Positions 1 to 6,205 of a stretch of DNA of 50,257 bases are shown piece after piece; position 1 is the first letter of the stretch; each line of letters begins with the position of its first letter. The stretch spans positions 1 to 50,257 of the forward strand of contig CAJUED010000002.1 of assembly GCA_910585075.1 (NCBI GenBank), written 5' to 3'. Position numbers and translations under genes: made by a program. The DNA comes from an uncultured Lachnospiraceae bacterium. Lineage in GTDB: Bacteria; Bacillota; Clostridia; Lachnospirales; Lachnospiraceae. The notes under the pieces are model-generated. The model was not told where the DNA came from. It did no database searches and saw nothing but the letters and a program-made list of their open reading frames with translations.

Positions 1-53
<53 letters not shown>

Positions 54-190
54 AATTATCAGCCATCCAGCCATTCCCTGTCAACCTCCTTCCGCAAAAT
101 TTTCATAAAAACTTTACATCAATAAGCCGCCCGCACAGCGGATCGGCGTTTGATTTTTATTGTAGCGGATTCCCGAAAAAAAACAATACT

Positions 191-226
191 TCTGGCAGGA
201 ACGTCAATTTTCTGGCAAGAACGTCA
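191..226 (+). promoter_or_regulatory. Tandem 16-bp direct repeat, candidate LytTR-regulator binding site
   Basis: TCTGGCAGGAACGTCA (191-206) and TCTGGCAAGAACGTCA (211-226) differ at one base and are 20 bp apart, about two helical turns. LytTR-family regulators such as AgrA and ComE typically bind two direct repeats about 21 bp apart upstream of target promoters. A TTGACA at 249-254 follows, but no -10 at normal spacing is seen (TATTAT at 278-283 is 23 bp away), which would suit an activator-dependent promoter. The link to the downstream regulator is inference. Confidence 0.5.
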
Positions 227-324
227 GTCAGATTTCCGATTTTTGGGGTTGACAAATTTGAAAACCTGTGATTTTTGTATTATTATCAAGCTGGATTTTT
301 ATATGGAATTGAGGTGCCACTGAT

Positions 325-1068
325 TTGAAGATTGCTTTAATAGATGATGAACAGATTTGTCTGGATGAGATATCCGGGCTGATAGGTGGATTCAGCGCAC
401 AGCACGGCTGTCATATAGACACCGTCCCATTCACGGATGCGGGAACATTCCTTGCCGCTCTGCCGGAAGGCGGCTTTAGCGCTGTGTTCATGGATATCTA
501 TATGGATGACATGGACGGCGTTGCCGCTGCCATGAAGATGCGGGGTCTTGACAGGGACACTCCCCTGGTGTTCCTGACCTCATCAAAAGACTTCATGCCG
601 GACGCTTTCTCCCTCCATGCCTTCGAGTATGTTGTCAAGCCGGCTGACCGGGAGCGCATCCATAAGATTCTTTCTGACATTCTTGAAAGGCTCCCCGCAC
701 AGGAGAGATACATAGAAGTGGCGGATGGCCGGAAAAATGTCAGGGTGTTCCTTAATGAGATCGCCTCCGCCGTTACGGATGCACACTATCTTGACATCAA
801 CCTGCTGGGTGGGGGAAAACTGCACTGCCGCATGACGATGGCAGAGTTTATGGAACTTGCCGGAAATGATCCCCGTTTCCTTACCATCAATAAGGGGATT
901 GCCGTGAACGCGGAATACATCACGGGCTTTGAGGATAACTGCTGCGTCCTGGAAAATGGCGCGAAGCTCCCCGTCCGTGTGCGGGACCGCCTGGCAGTGG
1001 AGCAGGCGGTAAGGGATTATAACTTTGAAAAGATACGCAGCCGCCAACGGCACAGGAAGGGGGAATGA
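325..1068 (+). CDS. LytTR-family response regulator
   Basis: Two-component response regulator of the AgrA/VirR type, 247 aa. The N-terminal receiver domain (about 1-120) has the acidic pair D7-D8, phosphoacceptor D57 in the FMDIYMDD stretch and K105 in VVKPAD. The C-terminal LytTR DNA-binding domain is at about 130-235. The start is TTG at 325, with GAGGTG at 311-316 eight bases upstream; no better start is available. The stop overlaps the ATG of the downstream kinase by four bases (ATGA), so the pair is co-transcribed and probably translationally coupled. A tandem direct repeat at 191-226 may be its own target site. Family assignment is firm; the target genes and signal are unknown, as no agrB/agrD-type peptide gene lies nearby. 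Confidence 0.93.
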   Translation: MKIALIDDEQICLDEISGLIGGFSAQHGCHIDTVPFTDAGTFLAALPEGGFSAVFMDIYMDDMDGVAAAMKMRGLDRDTPLVFLTSSKDFMPDAFSLHAFEYVVKPADRERIHKILSDILERLPAQERYIEVADGRKNVRVFLNEIASAVTDAHYLDINLLGGGKLHCRMTMAEFMELAGNDPRFLTINKGIAVNAEYITGFEDNCCVLENGAKLPVRVRDRLAVEQAVRDYNFEKIRSRQRHRKGE

Positions 1069-2402
1069 ACATGGCATACTATGCCATTGATATAGACAGA
1101 TTCTTGTCGGCACTGCCGCAGTTCCTTGTACTGCTGCCCTCGGCGGCTTCCTCCTATTATGTGATGAAGAACCAGACGAGGCATTCGCTCCCCCGGACAG
1201 CCGCCCTGGGCGCTGCCGTGCTGCTCCCGTACTCCTTCCTGGCTTCCTGGCTCTGCGCCGTGTATCATCCGGAAGCGAATATCCTGCTCCTCCCTGCCCT
1301 TGTGCTGTTTTTCTTCCTGTACCGGTACAGCGTGACCGCCAGCCTGCCGAAATGCCTGGCGGTCTATGTGGGAGTATGCGCCGTCCAGAGCTTCCCGGCA
1401 CAGTTTGCCTACGCTTTTGACGCTTACCTGCACCCGGCATCGGGGGCTGCGGATATTTCCATTGAGGCGGCCTGTTTCCAGCTGGCCCTCTCCTGCCTGG
1501 TAGCCGCTGCATTCGCCCGGCCTGCCTGCCACTATTTTTTCCGGATCGTTGACAGCCTGGGCTCGCCCGTGATCTGGTACACAACCCTGGCCTTTTCCTC
1601 CGTGTTCCTGATCTTAAATATACTGGCTGTCCCCCAATCCTACAGCACACTCCATACCGGGCGGATGTTCTTCCTGTTCCTGTTTCTGGAAGGGAGCCTC
1701 CTGGCTGTCCTTACCTCGATTTATCTGCTCTTTTACCACGGTACGGCTGTCATCCTGGAACACGCCGAACTGAAAGAACGCTCCCTGCTCCTTGAGATGC
1801 AGGCCAGCCAGTACCGGACGGTGCAGGAGCATATGCGCCAAACTGCGAAGCTGCGCCATGACTTCCGCCATTCCGTTCGCCTGCTCACCTCCCTTGCGGA
1901 GAAAGGCGACTTAAGCGCAATCCGGGCGCACCTTGCAGAATATGGGGCCATCCTTAAGGAGAACGCGCCCGTAAATTACTGCGCCAATGCCGCAATGAAC
2001 GCCCTGTTTGGCTACTACCATGAGATGGCTGTCTCCGCTGGCATAGACACGGACTGGCGCATTGATCTGCCGGAGCCGCTCCCTGTCACGGAGCTTGACA
2101 TGGTCTCCCTGTTCGGAAACCTGATGGAAAACGCCATTGACGGGTGCCGCACCGCGCCGGAAGGGAAACGTTACTTCTGCCTGACCACGGAAGTACGGCA
2201 TGGGAACAGCCTGTATATTGTTTCCACTAACAGTTTTGATGGGAAGGTCCGGAAAGGGAAAGACGGGTACCGCTCCACGAAACGCAGCGGGAAAGGAATA
2301 GGACTTCCCGCCATTGCTGCCACAGCGGAGAAGTACGGCGGCTCGGCACAGGCTTCCGATAATGGCGCGGAGTTTTATGTGGATATAATGATAAAGATAT
2401 GA
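1065..2402 (+). CDS. GHKL-domain sensor histidine kinase (AgrC/VirS type)
   Basis: Membrane sensor kinase of 445 aa, partner of the LytTR regulator. The first roughly 220 residues are several hydrophobic helices, the usual multi-pass sensor of peptide-sensing kinases. A coiled linker leads to the H-box with H265 in LRHDFRHSV. The ATPase has the N-box NLMENAIDGC and the G-box GKGIGLPAI, which defines the GHKL/HATPase_c_5 type rather than the HisKA type. The start overlaps the regulator stop; an in-frame ATG two codons later (1071) is an alternative. The ligand is unknown, since no cognate peptide or processing protease gene is seen. The gene is clearly richer in GC than the fic and aad genes to its right, which may mean different ancestry. 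Confidence 0.92.
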   Translation: MNMAYYAIDIDRFLSALPQFLVLLPSAASSYYVMKNQTRHSLPRTAALGAAVLLPYSFLASWLCAVYHPEANILLLPALVLFFFLYRYSVTASLPKCLAVYVGVCAVQSFPAQFAYAFDAYLHPASGAADISIEAACFQLALSCLVAAAFARPACHYFFRIVDSLGSPVIWYTTLAFSSVFLILNILAVPQSYSTLHTGRMFFLFLFLEGSLLAVLTSIYLLFYHGTAVILEHAELKERSLLLEMQASQYRTVQEHMRQTAKLRHDFRHSVRLLTSLAEKGDLSAIRAHLAEYGAILKENAPVNYCANAAMNALFGYYHEMAVSAGIDTDWRIDLPEPLPVTELDMVSLFGNLMENAIDGCRTAPEGKRYFCLTTEVRHGNSLYIVSTNSFDGKVRKGKDGYRSTKRSGKGIGLPAIAATAEKYGGSAQASDNGAEFYVDIMIKI

Positions 2403-2490
2403 CCGGGGAAAAAGCGGCTCACTCTTGGATGTTTTTTATTTCCGACGGTCAAAAAGGCTATCCTTATTCCTATATTAAAATTTGTGGATA

Positions 2491-3537
2491 TTATTTTAAA
2501 AGAACATAGTATGTTCCTTTTCCTGAACCCTTTCTTTCTAATTCTCCTCCCTTTACCAACTTTCGAAGCGCCCCTTCAATAGAACTTACACTAAGCGACG
2601 GACACAGCTCTCTGATATCTTGTTTTGTAAATTTTCCGATTTTATTTAATGCTGCCTTTCTGACAATATCTACAGCAGGAAGTTTTTCTTCCACAATGGA
2701 AAATCTATCCTCAAAGTCCTTATATGCCGCAAGGATTGTGCCTAATAAATATTTGATAAAAGGCACAACGTCCTCAATACCTTTGTGCCATCCGTCCTGA
2801 GATCGTCCGAGAGCATCATAATATAAATCTTTATTCTTTGCTATCTTTGCCTCCAAAGAAATATATTTACCCACATAAAAACCGCTGCGATATAAAAGCA
2901 ATGTAGTAAGCAACCTGCTCATTCTGCCATTACCATCATTGAACGGATGTATGCAAAGAAAATCATGTATAAAAATCGGTATGACGATAAGCGGTTCTAC
3001 CTCAAAGTTTCCAATGACCCGATTATATTCATCACATATTCTATCAAGTGCTTCAGGTGTTTCGTATGGTGCAAGTGGCGTAAAAAGCACCTCCGTATGT
3101 CCATCCGGGCAGGTCGCGCTGATATAATTCTGCACGTTCTTAGTTTGACCTGCAATAGGATTATTCATATGACTGTAAAGTATTTTATGCAACTGAAGAA
3201 TATAATTCTTAGTGACAGGAATTGCGTCAAAACTTTCATGAATAACATTTAACACATCACGATAACCCGCAATTTCCTGCTCATCGCGGTTCCTCGGTGT
3301 GGTCTTTTCTTCCACTAACTGCCTTATTCTGGTATTGGTAGTCACAATACCCTCGATGGCATTAGATGCCTCGGTACTCTGTACTTTTGCTATTTCCACA
3401 AGCTTTTCAAGCTCGTTCGGCTTTTGCTTGAGATAAAATTCCTGCTTTCCCGCATATTTATAAATAGCCGCAACAAGTCCAAGAATATCTGAATCCCATT
3501 TCAGCTCTTTAATGGCCGAATAATCAAATCTTCTCAT
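2491..3537 (-). CDS. Fic-domain AMP-transferase (Fic_N, Fic, C-terminal winged helix)
   Basis: Fic protein, predicted to transfer AMP (or a related nucleotide moiety) to a protein target. The intact active-site motif HPFNDGNGR is near residues 197-205. An N-terminal inhibitory motif of the (S/T)xxxE(G/N) type, SNAIEG, is near 58-63, so this is a self-inhibited class II Fic with no separate antitoxin. The N-terminal helices match Fic_N. The last roughly 60 residues look like a winged helix-turn-helix (TKQDIREL, then SSIEGALRKL). The start is set at ATG 3537; a GTG at 3549, adding four residues, is possible. The aad-like gene lies 65 bp upstream on the same strand, and a palindrome brackets the promoter -10, so autoregulation by the winged helix is plausible but unproven. 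Confidence 0.93.
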   Translation of the reverse strand: MRRFDYSAIKELKWDSDILGLVAAIYKYAGKQEFYLKQKPNELEKLVEIAKVQSTEASNAIEGIVTTNTRIRQLVEEKTTPRNRDEQEIAGYRDVLNVIHESFDAIPVTKNYILQLHKILYSHMNNPIAGQTKNVQNYISATCPDGHTEVLFTPLAPYETPEALDRICDEYNRVIGNFEVEPLIVIPIFIHDFLCIHPFNDGNGRMSRLLTTLLLYRSGFYVGKYISLEAKIAKNKDLYYDALGRSQDGWHKGIEDVVPFIKYLLGTILAAYKDFEDRFSIVEEKLPAVDIVRKAALNKIGKFTKQDIRELCPSLSVSSIEGALRKLVKGGELERKGSGKGTYYVLLK

Positions 3538-3555
3538 TCCCTTACCCACCGTCCT

Positions 3556-3594
3556 TTTCCCTTAAATACTATCACATTTTAAGGGAAAGCTCAA
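3556..3594 (-). promoter_or_regulatory. fic promoter with palindromic operator
   Basis: On the minus strand, -35 TTGAGC (3589-3594) and -10 TAGTAT (3566-3571) are separated by 17 bp. A perfect inverted repeat TTTCCCTTAAA (3556-3566) / TTTAAGGGAAA (3578-3588) has one arm in the spacer and the other overlapping the edge of the -10, with the two arms one helical turn apart. A further half-site TCCCTTAAA lies at 3611-3619, over the stop codon of the upstream gene. A protein bound here would block RNA polymerase. Confidence 0.7.
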
Positions 3595-3614
3595 TCATTT
3601 GTGGGTATTCTCCC

Positions 3615-4376
3615 TTAAAATTCACCCATTATCTCTTTTAACATATATTCTGCATATCCCCTTGCTAACAACTCGTCCAATTTCATATAACCGCCTGTGT
3701 CATACGCCTTTACGGCATCCTCTACCAGGCCGATATATTTTTCCGGGACATTTTCAAGCCCCCATTTCCCCCCTTCCTGCTTTGAAAGGATCTTGTTATC
3801 TCTTTTATATGCCAACACTCTGCATAAATTCAGGGTAATATACACAGGCTTTTCAAAAATTTCTTCCTCCGCATTTTCTATATCGAGCCAAATGCTGTCA
3901 AAATAATCAGTCCTGTTTACTTTTGCAAAGACCTCTTTTATCTCTTTCCCATAAAGAACCCTTCCTCTGTAATAAATAATCGTAAAATGCGCCGCCAGGT
4001 CTTTATCCGCCCCTCTCATTTTCTCAATATAATCCTCGGGCTTTTCCTGATACCATTTTATATGGGCTTTCGAAAAATGAAGTTCATAAGGCGTGGGGTA
4101 TACAAAAGGGCTGCAAACATCTTCTCTGACAATACTCATTTCAATTCCCTTTGCCGGCGCCTGCTCATTCAGCCGGATCACCATATCCATATACTGCCGT
4201 TTTATCTTATCTGAAACAGATTTTTTGACAACAACTATTAAATCCAGGTCGCTTTTTTCCCAATGGAAACAACCCATGGCCGCCGAACCATGAAGATAAA
4301 TCCCCGTAAGATTTTCCCCTAAGATATCTTTACTTTGTTCCGTAAAAATATTTAATAAAATTTCATACCTCTGCAT
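3615..4376 (-). CDS. Aminoglycoside adenylyltransferase-like nucleotidyltransferase (DUF4111)
   Basis: Nucleotidyltransferase-fold protein of 253 aa, close in layout to ANT(9)/ANT(3'') streptomycin/spectinomycin adenylyltransferases. The NTP-transfer signature GSAAMGCFHWEKSDLDL (about 30-46) has the paired Asp residues that bind metal. The C-terminal half matches the DUF4111 helical domain, with YYRGRVLYGKEI and an ITLNLCRVLAY segment. It may modify an aminocyclitol antibiotic, but many chromosomal members have no shown resistance role. A GGCAGG nine bases before the ATG is a weak ribosome site. It precedes fic on the same strand with a 65 bp gap that holds the fic promoter. Confidence 0.82.
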   Translation of the reverse strand: MQRYEILLNIFTEQSKDILGENLTGIYLHGSAAMGCFHWEKSDLDLIVVVKKSVSDKIKRQYMDMVIRLNEQAPAKGIEMSIVREDVCSPFVYPTPYELHFSKAHIKWYQEKPEDYIEKMRGADKDLAAHFTIIYYRGRVLYGKEIKEVFAKVNRTDYFDSIWLDIENAEEEIFEKPVYITLNLCRVLAYKRDNKILSKQEGGKWGLENVPEKYIGLVEDAVKAYDTGGYMKLDELLARGYAEYMLKEIMGEF

Positions 4377-4443
4377 ACCCCAAAACCTGCCTTTCTAATT
4401 TTAACACCTGTTATTTTTACACATTCTCCCGTCGCCCACTTTT

Positions 4444-4800
4444 CAGGAAAATCATATTTCCTGTTAATTCACAAAAGAAAAACCTCCGTAAGGGTTCGGC
4501 TCCCGACTGTGCGCAAGCACACCGTCCCAGGCTAAACAATTTTTCTCAATCTATTAATGCAAAAAAATGGTAATAATGATATAATGAGCGTTAGCGAGGA
4601 GAGCATGCTTGCATGTTCGACGAGCGGCGAATGGCGAGCATAAATCTATGATTTATGATATAATAGCCACAGTAGAAAAACAAGCGACTGCGAAGCAGGC
4701 ATTTGTTTTTCCTACGGCATTAACGAGCAAACGTCCGATGAAATCGGACAGAGAGCGCGTTAGCGCGGGTTTGCGAGTGTAGATGATATAAAGAGCATAC
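4444..4800. repeat. Multi-hairpin intergenic element
   Basis: The 456-base gap between aad and the DUF362 gene has no coding frame but dense dyad symmetry. Perfect hairpins: CAGGAAA/TTTCCTG (4444-4463), TGTGC-GCAA-GCACA (4508-4521), CATAAAT/ATTTATG (4639-4657), GTCCGAT-GAA-ATCGGAC (4733-4749). A long stem at 4672-4715 (GTAGAAAAACAA with TTGTTTTTCCTAC, one bulge) encloses CTGC-GAA-GCAG. GCAAAC (4727-4732) pairs with GTTTGC (4769-4774), enclosing the 4733 hairpin and a GCGC/GCGC stem like a three-way junction. The string GATATAA recurs at about 4578, 4657 and 4784. It resembles a compound dispersed repeat or structured RNA; the family was not identified. Confidence 0.7.
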
Positions 4801-4832
4801 CAGCTTGTTGATTATTTCAGAAAGGAGCCATT

Positions 4833-5948
4833 ATGCTGCAAGCATTACAATATGTAAAAGAATATAAAGAAGAACAAATTTACCCTGCCATCTGCAAGGC
4901 AATGGATGCCCTTTCCATTGCGCAGGACATGCGCCCCGGCCTTAAAGTGGTAATCAAGCCCAATTTAATCATGGCTAAAAGCCCCGATTTTCCTGTCACA
5001 ACGCACCCTCTGGTGATTAAGGCCGTAGGCCGGTGGCTGAATGAGCACGGCGTCACGGACATCACTCTTGCGGAAAGCTCAGGTGGCCTTTACAACGCTG
5101 AGTACATGAAAAATATATACCGAACATGCGGCGTGAAGATCCTGGAGCCCGAAATAACACTCAATATGGATTTTTCCGCACAGACTGTAAATTGTAAGAG
5201 TGGGTTTGCCAATCGCTCTTTCCATATAATAACGCCCGTTTTAAAGGCTGATTATATCATCAATATCTGTAAGCTGAAAACCCATTCCATGACAGGTTAT
5301 TCGGGAGGTATCAAAAATCTTTTCGGCACCATCCCCGGTCTTGAGAAACCGCAGATTCATTACCGCTGGCCTGATCTTGAAGATTTTTCCCGAATGCTCC
5401 TTGAACTGGCGCAGACGGTAAATCCTCAGCTTACCATCATTGATGCCATTGACGCCATGGAGGGGAACGGCCCAACAGGCGGTACTTCCCACCCTCTGCA
5501 TCTATTGCTTGCCGCAAGGGATTTTTACACACAGGACTATTTTGCCGCCGGACTTATGGGACTTGACCCTATGAATATTGAAATGATTAAGCAGGCCGTA
5601 AAGGCCGGTCTGGCACACCCGGATGAAATCCAGGTGGTGGGGGACCCGGTTCCTGAAAACCTTACGCCCTTTCAGCTGCCCGACACGAAAAAGCTTGACT
5701 TTTCCAATTTTCTTCCCGGATTTCTGCGCAAGCCTTTTGTAAAAATTGCAAGCCGCCTGTTTCAATCCTATCCTCAGCTTAACCCAGATTTATGCGTAGG
5801 ATGTGGGAAATGTGCGGAAAGCTGTCCCGCCCATGTAATCCAAATTGAAAATAAAAAGGCAAAATTCAGACGAAAAGGCTGTATCTCCTGCTTCTGCTGT
5901 CAGGAAATGTGCCCTATGAAAGCCATCTCGGTAAAAAAAGCATTATAA
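4833..5948 (+). CDS. DUF362 protein with C-terminal 2x[4Fe-4S] ferredoxin domain
   Basis: Iron-sulfur protein of 371 aa. The N-terminal 270 or so residues are a DUF362 domain (VVIKPNLI and KLKTHSMTGYSGGIKNLFG segments). The C-terminal 60 residues hold two four-cysteine clusters: CVGCGKCAESC (remaining Cys in CP) and CISCFCCQEMC followed by CP. Such proteins are common in anaerobes and are thought to act in electron transfer or metal-dependent chemistry; the substrate is not known. AAAGGAG sits seven bases before the ATG. The gene follows the multi-hairpin region and is monocistronic, ending at a hairpin shared with the convergent copA gene. Confidence 0.9.
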   Translation: MLQALQYVKEYKEEQIYPAICKAMDALSIAQDMRPGLKVVIKPNLIMAKSPDFPVTTHPLVIKAVGRWLNEHGVTDITLAESSGGLYNAEYMKNIYRTCGVKILEPEITLNMDFSAQTVNCKSGFANRSFHIITPVLKADYIINICKLKTHSMTGYSGGIKNLFGTIPGLEKPQIHYRWPDLEDFSRMLLELAQTVNPQLTIIDAIDAMEGNGPTGGTSHPLHLLLAARDFYTQDYFAAGLMGLDPMNIEMIKQAVKAGLAHPDEIQVVGDPVPENLTPFQLPDTKKLDFSNFLPGFLRKPFVKIASRLFQSYPQLNPDLCVGCGKCAESCPAHVIQIENKKAKFRRKGCISCFCCQEMCPMKAISVKKAL

Positions 5949-5954
5949 AAATCA

Positions 5955-5989
5955 TTTTGCCAGCGCTTTATAACAAAGTGCTGGCAAAA
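5955..5989. terminator. Bidirectional terminator between DUF362 gene and copA
   Basis: TTTTGCCAGC at 5955-5964 pairs with GCTGGCAAAA at 5980-5989, and the inner bases CTTT/AAAG extend the stem around a short loop. The A/T runs on both sides suit termination on either strand of the convergent genes. Confidence 0.85.
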
Positions 5990-5995
5990 CTGTCG

Positions 5996-6205
5996 TTATT
6001 TTATTTCTGTCACCTCATAACCGGCCTCGGTCACCGCCCCTTTTAACGCATCATCCGATACCTCGCCTTCAAGCGTCACCTTTGCGCTCTTTTCCTCAAG
6101 GCTCATAACCACCTGCTTTACACCGTCCAAAGCTTCCAGGGCTTTCTGTACCCTTCCGGTGCAGTGCGCGCACATCATTCCCTCAATCGTCATTGTTTTT
6201 TCCAT
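5996..6205 (-). CDS. Candidate nested CopZ-like copper chaperone, in-frame internal start in copA
   Basis: An in-frame ATG at 6205 inside copA is preceded by TAAGGAGG (6214-6221) at an ideal eight-base gap. Starting there gives a 69-residue protein that is a complete HMA domain: MxCxxC as GMMCAHC, then the usual beta-alpha-beta-beta-alpha-beta length, ending in YEVTEIK. That is the size and shape of a free CopZ chaperone, the normal partner encoded next to copA. The same bases also encode the C-terminal domain of CopA, so both forms may be made, or copA and copZ fused recently and the site is a relic. The sequence shows the site; its use is inference. Confidence 0.5.
   Translation of the reverse strand: MEKTMTIEGMMCAHCTGRVQKALEALDGVKQVVMSLEEKSAKVTLEGEVSDDALKGAVTEAGYEVTEIK

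Noticed and set aside
249..283. Standard sigma-A promoter for the LytTR regulator
   Set aside because: TTGACA is present but the nearest TATTAT is 23 bp away, outside normal spacing; kept only as a possible activator-dependent promoter.
583..1650. 355-codon open frame on the minus strand over the LytTR and kinase genes
   Set aside because: Arg/Pro/Gly-rich, no recognised motif, no good ribosome site; it shadows two well-supported plus-strand genes in GC-rich DNA.
2403..2490. Terminator between the GHKL kinase and fic genes
   Set aside because: A T-rich run is present at about 2431 but no stem of useful length precedes it on either strand.
4490..4530. Sequence GGGTTCGGCTCCC resembling a tRNA T-arm
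   Set aside because: Only three or four pairs, no anticodon or acceptor arms at the right distances, no CCA; treated as part of the hairpin element.
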